From Candidatus Kapaibacterium sp. (GTDB lineage: Bacteria; Bacteroidota; Ignavibacteria; Kapaibacteriales; UBA2268): DNA of 10,636 nt. The DNA lies in contig JAQIDA010000218.1 of assembly GCA_027858275.1 (NCBI GenBank), positions 1 to 10,636 on the forward strand. The letters are read 5' to 3'. The translations under genes and the position numbers were made by a program. This document shows positions 1 to 5,703 of the stretch, piece after piece. Numbering within the stretch: position 1 is the first letter of the stretch; every line of letters starts with the position of its first letter. The notes under the pieces were generated by a model. It worked only from the letters and a program-made list of their open reading frames with translations, made no database searches and was not told the origin of the DNA.

Positions 1-252
1 TTTATTGTATCGTTTATGGATTATCTAATGAATATCGGATTTCTTGCAATAATCTATTCAGTAGCCGTGTTAGTTCCGTCAATTGCAGTCGGAGTAAGAA
101 GATTACACGATATTGGTAAAAGGGGCTGGATGCTGATTGTGGCATTTATTCCTATTATTGGTTGGATCTGGCTGATAGTACTATTCTGTTTGAAAGGTTC
201 CGTTGAAGATAACGAATTTGGTTCAAACCCAAAAGCATCAGAAATTATTTAG
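1..252 (+). CDS. DUF805 family membrane protein, C-terminal part (5' end outside window)
   Basis: The reading frame is open from the first base of the window, so the ATG at 16 is probably internal and the true start lies upstream. The visible 83 residues hold two hydrophobic segments, around 'GFLAIIYSVAVLVPSIAVGV' and 'MLIVAFIPIIGWIWLIVLFC'. Between them lies the stretch 'VRRLHDIGKRGW', and after them 'EDNEFGSNP'. The RRLHD..K.GW and (N/D)xFG.(D/N)P patterns are the signature of DUF805 (PF05656), small inner-membrane proteins of about 110-130 residues with no firmly established function. The gene ends just before a strong terminator, so it is the last gene of its transcript. The family call is secure; no function can be given. 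Confidence 0.85.
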   Translation, partial: FIVSFMDYLMNIGFLAIIYSVAVLVPSIAVGVRRLHDIGKRGWMLIVAFIPIIGWIWLIVLFCLKGSVEDNEFGSNPKASEII

Positions 253-306
253 AATTTTCTCATAAGTGCCCTATGCACACAAGAACATGGAATGTGTTGA
301 TAAGTT

Positions 307-340
307 GATCCGATAACCAAGAGTTGTCGGATCTTTTTTT
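307..340 (+). terminator. Rho-independent terminator after the DUF805 gene
   Basis: An 11-base-pair stem (307-317 with 323-333, one T-G wobble) closes a 5-base loop (CAAGA) and runs straight into seven Ts (334-340). It lies 55 bases after the DUF805 stop and separates that gene from the secreted-protein set starting at 438. Confidence 0.9.
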
Positions 341-360
341 GTATAAGGAATGCTTCAAAA

Positions 361-395
361 TACTTTAGTAATTGTTTCGAGTTTTGCTTAATTTG
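361..395 (+). repeat. Copy A of a 35-bp dispersed repeat, upstream of the 438 gene
   Basis: This 35-base stretch matches 5585-5619 at 30 of 35 positions without gaps; the shared cores are TTTAG, AATTGTTT, GAG, TTTG and TTAATTTG. It ends 42 bases before the ATG at 438, and the other copy ends 84 bases before mcrB. Both copies point toward their gene. It may be a promoter or regulatory block, or the end of a small repeat element. Confidence 0.7.
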
Positions 396-437
396 TTTTG
401 ACTGATGATTTTACTTAGTTAGAAGGGAATATCCGGA

Positions 438-902
438 ATGAAAAATAAAATCAAATTGCTGTTTGCTGTACTATCGCTTATCCTATTTGCGCGGGCTAAT
501 GAAGAATGCTTCAGTAAGTGCGTCGGATACGGCAAAATCAGTGTGTATGACTATATCAATACTGATCTGATATTTCAAGGACAAATCCTTGAGATCGAAT
601 CGGGTACTCTGCAACTTTTCACGATGAAAGTAACGAAGGCAATCAAGAATTGCTCTGTCGGCGACACATTGGAAATTTGTGCACATAGATTTTTAAATCC
701 TGCATACTTCCAAGGACTAAAAGGCGAAGAATGGTTGATGTATTGCACCTACGTTTCTCCTGAGCAAACTGATTGGTATTATGGCAGACCTCCATTCAGC
801 GGCGGATATGTAACTGATTATTGTCAACGGAATTCGATAGTCGGTACTGATCAATATAATGAAGGAAGTAATATAGTAATAAAACCAGGAGATTTAATAT
901 GA
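438..902 (+). CDS. Secreted cysteine-rich NTR/TIMP-like protein
   Basis: A 154-residue exported protein. A basic N-terminus and hydrophobic core (residues 1-20, ending ARA) form a Sec signal peptide, with likely cleavage after Ala20. The mature part has six cysteines (24, 28, 72, 81, 103, 129). Cysteines close to the mature N-terminus, then 'INTDLIFQGQIL', 'FTMKVTKAIK', a Cys-bearing strand, 'GEEWLMYC' and 'YVTDYCQRN', follow the order of the netrin/TIMP-like OB-fold. In that fold the usual pattern is C.C, aD.vf.G.v, V...wKG, G..YLvY and a late C.R. Bacterial members are secreted proteins of mostly unknown role; animal TIMPs inhibit metalloproteases. An AGAAGGGA ribosome site at 421-428 fixes the start. 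The stop overlaps the next start (ATGA), so the two genes are cotranslated. The fold call rests on pattern only. Confidence 0.72.
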   Translation: MKNKIKLLFAVLSLILFARANEECFSKCVGYGKISVYDYINTDLIFQGQILEIESGTLQLFTMKVTKAIKNCSVGDTLEICAHRFLNPAYFQGLKGEEWLMYCTYVSPEQTDWYYGRPPFSGGYVTDYCQRNSIVGTDQYNEGSNIVIKPGDLI

Positions 903-1687
903 ATTTATTTAAGGTCATGTGTGTGGTATTGTGTTCTTTTATGTTGATGCCGATAGCGGCAAAAGAGAATCCAACTTACAAGGATTTAATTGTTGATTTT
1001 TATGATGATTTGTATCATAATTACGAGTTTAAAGTGAGAGAATATAAAAAATATTTTGGCACTGAGTGTTATATAATGACAATTGATGAAAGATATTACA
1101 AAAACGCACATGTAATCGACGACAGTTTAGCCGTGTCTTTTGTAAAAATCCGAGATGAATATAAATTAGCTCTTACCAACAATTTATCATTCAAAATAAT
1201 TGTAAAAATGATAAATAATGCAAAATACGATAAGTATAATAAAACAATTACAGTGTCTTTGAGTAATGGTAAAAATGTGTATTTCACATGTGATTACAAC
1301 CATGCTTACACAAAGAAAATAATTGGGAGAATCTACACCAACAATGGAATGGCATTAGGTAGTCAATTAAACAATGGTCAAGGAAGCAAGTATCTGTACC
1401 ACTTTGCCATTGTGTGTGATGGTACGTGTATATATAAGGACGTAAAACTTACGGATACATTATTGGTCATGAAAAGAAGTCGTTATTTGCAATACATAAT
1501 CAATAATGATAACAACCAGGATTATAACCATGTTCAATTCTTTCCTATAGATATTCCAGATGGGGTGTATGGGTATGTTTCTAAAAAGGATGTCATAAAA
1601 TTAATGAATATGGACAAATCTAAAAAGGACAGTATTGTTAAGTTGTCGGACGAAGACCCAACACTATACAAATATTTATTAGATTAG
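899..1687 (+). CDS. Secreted protein of unknown function, probably truncated at its C-terminus
   Basis: 262 residues, starting with a signal peptide (residues 1-21, core 'VMCVVLCSFMLMPIAA', likely cleavage before Lys22). The mature part is rich in Tyr, Lys and Asn and has no family motif that I recognise. Its ATG lies inside the stop of the gene before (ATGA, 4-base overlap), so the two form one operon and may act together outside the cytoplasm. The stop is a TAG at 1685-1687. The same frame then continues for 42 sense codons (1688-1813) that look like a genuine C-terminus, so the original protein was probably 305 residues. The gene is very AT-rich: the 60 bases from 1201 contain only 12 G or C, far fewer than the lyase gene. 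That it is a real exported protein is fairly sure; its function is unknown. Confidence 0.75.
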   Translation: MNLFKVMCVVLCSFMLMPIAAKENPTYKDLIVDFYDDLYHNYEFKVREYKKYFGTECYIMTIDERYYKNAHVIDDSLAVSFVKIRDEYKLALTNNLSFKIIVKMINNAKYDKYNKTITVSLSNGKNVYFTCDYNHAYTKKIIGRIYTNNGMALGSQLNNGQGSKYLYHFAIVCDGTCIYKDVKLTDTLLVMKRSRYLQYIINNDNNQDYNHVQFFPIDIPDGVYGYVSKKDVIKLMNMDKSKKDSIVKLSDEDPTLYKYLLD

Positions 1688-1816
1688 AACAATAAATTCA
1701 CAGGCCGGTACGTATGGCTGGTAAGCTACTTTTTGGATAACAGAGTTTACACAAGAAAGTGTTTTTATATCGATGCTATGACCGGTGAGATTTCTAAAGA
1801 GGAAGAAAGCTTTTGA
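1688..1816 (+). pseudogene. In-frame 42-codon tail cut off from the 899 gene, PepSY-like
   Basis: Directly after the TAG at 1685-1687 the same frame stays open to a TGA at 1814-1816. The encoded 42 residues have a protein-like pattern: 'GRYVWLVSYFLDN' followed by 'CFYIDAMTGEI'. A W.V strand followed by a (V/F)Y.DA.TGE(I/V) ending is typical of PepSY and related C-terminal domains. No ribosome site or start codon at its front suggests an independent gene. The simplest reading is that the upstream protein once ran through, and a single base change (for example CAG, GAG or AAG to TAG) cut it. It could instead be the remnant of a second gene. Confidence 0.6.
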
Positions 1817-1849
1817 AAAGAACAAGAATTGTTCAAGTATTTTCAAGAC

Positions 1850-1886
1850 AAAAAAAGGACAGCCGTAAACGGCCGTCCTTTTTTTT
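1850..1886. terminator. Bidirectional terminator between convergent genes
   Basis: A stem of GGAC-A-GCCG (1857-1865) with CGGC-C-GTCC (1870-1878), carrying one A-C mismatch and a TAAA loop. A-run on the left (1850-1856) and eight Ts on the right (1879-1886). It therefore works on both strands, serving the plus-strand operon (438-1816) and the minus-strand protease gene ending at 1910. Confidence 0.88.
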
Positions 1887-1909
1887 ATTAAAACCTGTGA
1901 GATCAGCGC

Positions 1910-3130
1910 TTACAGACCTGCTGAAGCGTCAACCACACCATTGCCCTGTTGATTAGAAGTCAAACTACCTATGTAATCAGCATGACTTACCATTATACTC
2001 ATAATATGAGCAGGAGTTGCACTTGAATTTGCAGCAACAGCAAGAGCCGCTATGCCTGCCGCATGAGGGCTGGACATGCTTGTACCGCTTATAGTGTTGT
2101 ATTTACCCTTTAGCCAAGTTGATTTAATACCAACTCCGGGAGCAGCGAAATCTATCGGCTTACCTATATTGCTCCAATAAGGAACAGCATAGGTTGAGTC
2201 AATCGCTGAAATCGCAATTGTTGAAGCGTAAGCTGCGGGATAATCAACAGTCGTGCCGTCATTGCCGGCAGCACAAACAATTACAATACCTGCACTGTTG
2301 CAAGCATAATCTACTGCATCTTCAAAACTTTGAATATCCGAATCGGTACTCAAACTCATATTAATAACATCGATACCATTAACTTCTGCCCATTCCAAAC
2401 CTTCAATTATATCTGACAGATAGCCCGAACCGGATCTGTCGAGAACTTTTACACCATAGAGATTTGCTTGCGGAGCTACTCCTACAACTCCTTCTGAATT
2501 ATCCAAAGCTGCAATAGTACCTGACACATGAGTTCCGTGACCATTGTCATCTTTATAGCTTTTTTTTGTATTAATTGTATTAATCCCACCTTTGACATTG
2601 GCCGCAAGATCAGGATGATTATAGTCAATTCCTGTGTCAAACACAGCCACATTCACGCCTGAGCCTGTATTTGCCAAACCGTCAGCATTAATCAGGGTAA
2701 TACCATAAGGAGTCTGTTGATTATCGGGTTCATCAGGTTCATCCTTCGGAGGTTTTCCTACTCCGTCAGGCTTTTTCTTAATCGAAACAATAACATCTTC
2801 ATCAATTCTCAGAATTGACGGATCGTTCAGCAAAACTGAGTTTGCATGTTCCGGGATCATCGCCGAAATCGCATGAATTTTATTCAGTTTTGAGAGTGTA
2901 GCTACGCCAAAGCCTCTCAACTTTTGCCCTTGAGCTTCTAAGTCAGCTCCTTCTTTGAATACAACGATCATTCTGCGGGCAGCGCCGTTGTTTGTCATTT
3001 GGATCGCTCCCTGAGATGACTCAGAAATTACTGGTCCGTTATCGTCCAAAGGTCCCATGTCGTCTGTACAAGCCGATACAATCAGCCCGAACACTAACGC
3101 GATTAGGAAACCTGTCTGTTTCAGTTTCAT
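1910..3130 (-). CDS. Lipoprotein subtilisin-like serine protease (S8) with I9 propeptide
   Basis: 406 residues, starting at 3130. An upstream in-frame ATG at 3160 exists, but an AGAAGGAA ribosome site lies 6 bases before the 3130 ATG, and the signal peptide begins there (MKLKQTGFLIALVFG). The lipobox LIVSAC gives lipid attachment at Cys21. Residues about 52-118 are an inhibitor I9-type propeptide ('RRMIVVFKEG' to 'RIDEDVIVSI'). Residues about 119-140 are a Lys/Pro/Asp-rich linker. The S8 domain follows, with Asp165 (VFDTGID), His198 (DNGHGTHVSGT), oxyanion Asn290 (CAAGND) and Ser351 (SGTSMSSPHAAG). All catalytic residues are present, so it should be an active endopeptidase at the cell envelope or surface, maturing by cleavage of the propeptide. 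It ends soon after the catalytic domain (NGVVDASAGL), without an added sorting domain. It converges on the secreted-protein operon and is transcribed alone. Confidence 0.96.
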   Translation of the reverse strand: MKLKQTGFLIALVFGLIVSACTDDMGPLDDNGPVISESSQGAIQMTNNGAARRMIVVFKEGADLEAQGQKLRGFGVATLSKLNKIHAISAMIPEHANSVLLNDPSILRIDEDVIVSIKKKPDGVGKPPKDEPDEPDNQQTPYGITLINADGLANTGSGVNVAVFDTGIDYNHPDLAANVKGGINTINTKKSYKDDNGHGTHVSGTIAALDNSEGVVGVAPQANLYGVKVLDRSGSGYLSDIIEGLEWAEVNGIDVINMSLSTDSDIQSFEDAVDYACNSAGIVIVCAAGNDGTTVDYPAAYASTIAISAIDSTYAVPYWSNIGKPIDFAAPGVGIKSTWLKGKYNTISGTSMSSPHAAGIAALAVAANSSATPAHIMSIMVSHADYIGSLTSNQQGNGVVDASAGL

Positions 3131-3136
3131 TGCAAA

Positions 3137-3144
3137 TTCCTTCT
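3137..3144 (-). promoter_or_regulatory. Ribosome binding site that sets the protease start
   Basis: On the minus strand the sequence reads AGAAGGAA, then TTTGCA, then ATG. The ideal spacing supports a start at 3130 rather than at the in-frame ATG at 3160, which has no such site. Confidence 0.85.
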
Positions 3145-3185
3145 TAGATCTATTTAACAAGTTTTATTTTCCGAGCCAATATAAT

Positions 3186-3224
3186 GAATATTTAATTAAT
3201 ATTATGTCATTATCTTAAATATTC
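3186..3224. repeat. Perfect 10-bp inverted repeat in the protease upstream region
   Basis: GAATATTTAA (3186-3195) and TTAAATATTC (3215-3224) are exact inverted copies with a 19-base spacer. They lie 56-94 bases before the protease start and overlap the possible promoter at 3199-3226, which would suit an operator. The stretch is very AT-rich, so chance is possible. Confidence 0.5.
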
Positions 3225-3226
3225 AA
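3199..3226 (-). promoter_or_regulatory. Possible sigma-70-type promoter of the protease gene
   Basis: On the minus strand TTGAAT (3226-3221) and TAATAT (3204-3199) are separated by 16 bases, which would start transcription about 60 bases before the protease ATG. Such matches are common in AT-rich spacers, and the host's promoter consensus is unknown, so this is tentative. Confidence 0.3.
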
Positions 3227-3593
3227 CAATTAATTAGCACAACGATAATTAGAATCGCCCTAACTCACTAATTATGAATGTAGTAAAAATATATTTATAA
3301 AACAAGAGTTATTTGAATGTGTTGAATTTAGCTGTTCAAATATACGAGATTAAGTATGTTTAGAGGGGATTGGCTCTGACCCGAATTCATTTAAATAATC
3401 AGGATTACCCAAGAGCATTGTTTTAACATTTTCGCCCTGATTCCTCTTGAATATCTCATACCTTATACTTATCTTTGCCGCTATGATAAACGCGTGTAAA
3501 TATAAACGCCGCAATTGCTTCTTCAGAATCAACTGCGCCCAACGTTACCCCTAAAAGGGAGCCGCTCGAGAAAAGCCGTACGCTCTTTTGGAA

Positions 3594-3613
3594 CAATGGA
3601 GCATGCTCCATTG
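3594..3613. repeat. Perfect 20-bp palindrome upstream of the lyase gene
   Basis: CAATGGAGCATGCTCCATTG is identical to its own reverse complement, and it ends 41 bases before the lyase ATG. It could be a dimeric regulator site, an RNA hairpin in the leader, or part of a repeat element. Its position suits control of the lyase gene, but this is inference. Confidence 0.7.
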
Positions 3614-3654
3614 CTCAGAACAACAGACAAACAACAACATAAACCGGAAATACA

Positions 3655-5325
3655 ATGAACAATCATAAAACCATCTTGCTCGACGGGAACTCATTATCAA
3701 TCGACGATGTGATCGCAATCGCCGAAAACGGATGTAAAGTAGACTTTCCCGAAGAAATTAAAAATAAAATCAAAACTGATCGCAAGCGACTCGATACTCA
3801 GCTCATAGAACATCCCGAAATTAAAATCTACGGAACAAACGTGCTTCACGGCGATCTGAAAGATCAGCAAGTGCCGCTTGATTTGATTGAGGAATATCAA
3901 ACTAAATACATAAAAGTGCATAACTGCGGAACCGGCAAAGATTTGTCGATAGAGCAGGTGCGCGCCATCATGGTGATTCGCCTAAATTCTTTTGCTAAAT
4001 GCAAATCAGGAATGCGACTCGAAACTTGTCAGTTGATGATCGATATGCTCAACCATAATATCACTCCCCGAGTGACGGAAGAAGGCAGTGTCGGAGCCAG
4101 CGGCGATTTGATTCCGCTTGCGATGATCGGCGCTGTGATGATCAATTTGCCCGAAGCAGTTGCTTATTATTGCGATGAAGCGTATTATAATACTCCCGTT
4201 GAGAATCGTCCTCAGCTCTGGGCTTTGACTGTTTCCGAAGCTTTTTCCCAAGGGCATCTCAAGCCTGACCCTGACTTCCGTCTCGGCGCAAAAGAAGCCA
4301 TGGGACTCACTAACGGCTCTAATTTTATCGCTGCTCTGTCAGTATTCGCTTACCGTGACGCGGTTCGCATGTTGAAAACGGCATCGCTTACAACTGCCCT
4401 GTCCCTTGAGGCAATTCGCGGCGAGCAGAACGCATTCAAACATCTTATTAATGACAATCGTCCGCATCCGGGGCAACTCGCCATTGCCGAACATGTTCGC
4501 AACCTCATAAAGGGTAGCGGCAGAACGACTTTGGAAGCGCAAATGACCATTCTGCCGGGGCAAAACCCCAAAACCGCTCAGGCGCGCGTGCAGGATCGCT
4601 ACAGTTTTCGCGCGGCGCCTTCTGTTCACGGCGCGGCTTGGGAAGCACTCGCTAAATTCGAGGATACGATTACTATCGAGATAAACTCCGTGACTGACAA
4701 TCCGCTTTTCGATTTTGATATTGCCGATGATGAATATCTGTCCGCTGCCAGCGGCGCGAACTTCCACGGTCAACCTCTTGCGGCGGTTATTGATTATGTA
4801 AAGCCTTGCCTTACAGCACTCGGTCTGATTTCGGACAAACGTTCCTTCTCAATGCTCGATCACGCTCTCAGCTACGGCTTGCCTGCTGATTTGGCCTATG
4901 ATGTCACAAAAGCTGACGGCGGTCTGATGATTACTCAGTATGCCGGCGCGGCTCGCGGCGCGGAATCGAGAATTTTGTCCGCTCCTTCGTCCGTGACTTC
5001 GCTCTCCACATCCGCCAATCAGGAAGATTTCGTGTCAATGGGCAGTATCGGTGTGCTTCACTTGATGAAAATAATATATAACACTCAGATGAATCTCGCT
5101 GTTGAACTCATCTGCGCCACTCGTGCCTTACAGTTAACCGAAGACCGGCTGCCGGCAAATCTCGCCAAGCTCGGCGAAGGCACATCAAAAGTCTACAAAT
5201 TGACAAGCGAAAATCTCGGGAGTTATACAGGCGATTACTACCTCAAATCCGATATGGACTTGACTCATAAGCTGGTTCGATCGGGCGCAATACTTGAAAC
5301 GGCGGCTGAGTATGTTGTTAGATAG
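3655..5325 (+). CDS. hutH: Histidine ammonia-lyase family enzyme (MIO-dependent)
   Basis: 556 residues of the aromatic amino acid lyase family (PF00221). Histidine ammonia-lyase removes ammonia from L-histidine to give urocanate, the first step of histidine breakdown in the cytoplasm. The MIO cofactor forms from Ala148-Ser149-Gly150 (GSVGASGDLIPLA). Other active-site matches to Pseudomonas HutH are Tyr59 (Y53), His89 (H83), Asn220 (N195), Gln313/Tyr316/Arg319 in VQDRYSFR, Phe370 (GANFHGQP) and Glu457 (ANQEDFVSMG; E414). His83 and Glu414 mark histidine rather than phenylalanine preference. Unusually, the normally invariant loop YGxNTGFG reads YGTNVLHG (59-66) at the same spacing, so the substrate may differ. 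It is longer than typical HutH (about 510), partly through a stretch at about 284-311. No hutU, hutI or hutG lies nearby. It is richer in GC than its neighbours. The fold is certain, the exact substrate likely but unproven. Confidence 0.88.
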   Translation: MNNHKTILLDGNSLSIDDVIAIAENGCKVDFPEEIKNKIKTDRKRLDTQLIEHPEIKIYGTNVLHGDLKDQQVPLDLIEEYQTKYIKVHNCGTGKDLSIEQVRAIMVIRLNSFAKCKSGMRLETCQLMIDMLNHNITPRVTEEGSVGASGDLIPLAMIGAVMINLPEAVAYYCDEAYYNTPVENRPQLWALTVSEAFSQGHLKPDPDFRLGAKEAMGLTNGSNFIAALSVFAYRDAVRMLKTASLTTALSLEAIRGEQNAFKHLINDNRPHPGQLAIAEHVRNLIKGSGRTTLEAQMTILPGQNPKTAQARVQDRYSFRAAPSVHGAAWEALAKFEDTITIEINSVTDNPLFDFDIADDEYLSAASGANFHGQPLAAVIDYVKPCLTALGLISDKRSFSMLDHALSYGLPADLAYDVTKADGGLMITQYAGAARGAESRILSAPSSVTSLSTSANQEDFVSMGSIGVLHLMKIIYNTQMNLAVELICATRALQLTEDRLPANLAKLGEGTSKVYKLTSENLGSYTGDYYLKSDMDLTHKLVRSGAILETAAEYVVR

Positions 5326-5362
5326 GGGCTCTATCCTCCAAATTATTCTTAACTCTGTGTAG

Positions 5363-5385
5363 GGGCGATCCCTGTGTGGTCGCCC
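5363..5385. repeat. GGGCGATCC...GGTCGCCC hairpin, repeat-like
   Basis: GGGCGA-T-CC (5363-5371) pairs with GGTCGCCC (5378-5385), leaving one bulged T and a 6-base loop. No T-run follows, so it is a poor terminator. From memory, near-identical 'taggggcgacc...ggtcgccc' spacers recur in many bacterial genomes as dispersed intergenic repeats; this was not checked. Confidence 0.55.
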
Positions 5386-5471
5386 TGCGTATTGCGATGT
5401 ATGCCGTTTCTTGCCTTAGCCGGCAGTTTTAACCCGCTTTATTCATGAATTAAACACAAACCATAGCAACT

Positions 5472-5487
5472 CAGTGCTTTAGCACTG
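5472..5487. repeat. Hairpin CAGTGC-TTTA-GCACTG
   Basis: A perfect 6-base stem with a TTTA loop. With its flanks (gcaact... and ...tgcaatc) it resembles the reverse complement of the hairpin region at 5518-5540 (gcaacggaca...tctgcaaac). The two therefore look like inverted copies of one small intergenic element. Confidence 0.6.
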
Positions 5488-5517
5488 TGCAATCTACTAA
5501 CAATCTGAGTGTTTGCA

Positions 5518-5533
5518 GACAGCTAAAGCTGTC
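5518..5533. repeat. Hairpin GACAGC-TAAA-GCTGTC
   Basis: A perfect 6-base stem with a TAAA loop, and TGCA on both sides (5514-5517 and 5537-5540). It is the inverted partner of the 5472 hairpin. No T-run follows it. Confidence 0.6.
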
Positions 5534-5584
5534 CGTTGCAGTTGTTTGGCAAAAATACAAGAATTATTCGGGTTGAATTTGAAT

Positions 5585-5619
5585 TATTTTAGCAATTGTT
5601 TGGAGATTTGTTTAATTTG
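5585..5619 (+). repeat. Copy B of the 35-bp dispersed repeat, upstream of mcrB
   Basis: It matches 361-395 at 30 of 35 positions with no gap and in the same orientation relative to the gene that follows. Its last bases overlap the possible -35 of the mcrB promoter. The similarity ends sharply after TTAATTTG. Confidence 0.7.
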
Positions 5620-5645
5620 GGAGTATGGCTTGATGACAGTATTAT
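5617..5645 (+). promoter_or_regulatory. Possible promoter of the mcrBC operon
   Basis: TTGGGA (5617-5622) and TATTAT (5640-5645) are separated by 17 bases, close to the sigma-70 pattern. Transcription would start near 5652, giving a leader of about 50 bases before the mcrB ATG. The -35 part lies at the end of the 35-bp repeat. The host promoter consensus is unknown, so this is tentative. Confidence 0.38.
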
Positions 5646-5689
5646 GTTCCTTTTTGCAGTTGCGTTCTTAAAAGATTAATTATTTTATT

Positions 5690-5698
5690 GAGAGATTA
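5690..5698. repeat. Left half of a short inverted repeat bracketing mcrBC
   Basis: GAGAGATTA here is the exact reverse complement of TAATCTCTC at 10360-10368. The left half ends 5 bases before mcrB and the right half begins 4 bases after the mcrC stop. The similarity extends weakly inward on the upstream side if a 2-base gap is allowed. Both flanks are AT-rich, so this is only suggestive. Confidence 0.35.
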
Positions 5699-5703
5699 GA
5701 GAT

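Larger units (their letters stand above)
3161..3654. other. Intergenic region between the divergent protease and lyase genes
   Basis: The left part is very AT-rich and carries the protease upstream signals and the inverted repeat at 3186-3224. A 60-codon minus-strand frame (3350-3532) has no ribosome site and no recognisable motif and is not called. From 3541 the sequence becomes richer in GC and is dense in short palindromes: GAGCcGCTC (3560-3568), CTCGAG (3565-3570), CGTACG (3577-3582) and the 20-bp palindrome at 3594-3613. No clear promoter for the lyase gene was found. Confidence 0.6.
5326..5703. other. Intergenic region with several hairpin repeats before mcrB
   Basis: No gene is seen here. 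In order it holds a GGGCGA(T)CC/GGTCGCCC hairpin (5363-5385), two related hairpins in inverted orientation (5472-5487 and 5518-5533), copy B of the 35-bp repeat (5585-5619), a possible promoter (5617-5645) and a short AT-rich leader. No convincing terminator with a T-run follows the lyase gene. Confidence 0.6.

Noticed and set aside
290..300. GAATGTGTTGA, shared with 3315-3325
   Set aside because: An 11-base match is expected several times by chance in a window of this size, and the flanks do not agree.
1685..1687. TAG as a recoded codon (pyrrolysine)
   Set aside because: Nothing in the window suggests pyrrolysine use, and the context is a secreted protein with no catalytic need for it. A nonsense mutation is simpler.
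3350..3532. 60-codon minus-strand frame in the spacer before the lyase gene
   Set aside because: No ribosome site precedes its ATG, no motif or signal is recognisable, and the composition is unremarkable. It could still be a remnant.
4339..4773. 144-codon minus-strand frame inside the lyase gene
   Set aside because: Antisense to conserved lyase sequence; long antisense frames are expected in GC-richer coding DNA.
5313..5335. Small hairpin GATAG...CTATC at the lyase stop codon, as a terminator
   Set aside because: The stem has only 5 base pairs and no T-run follows.
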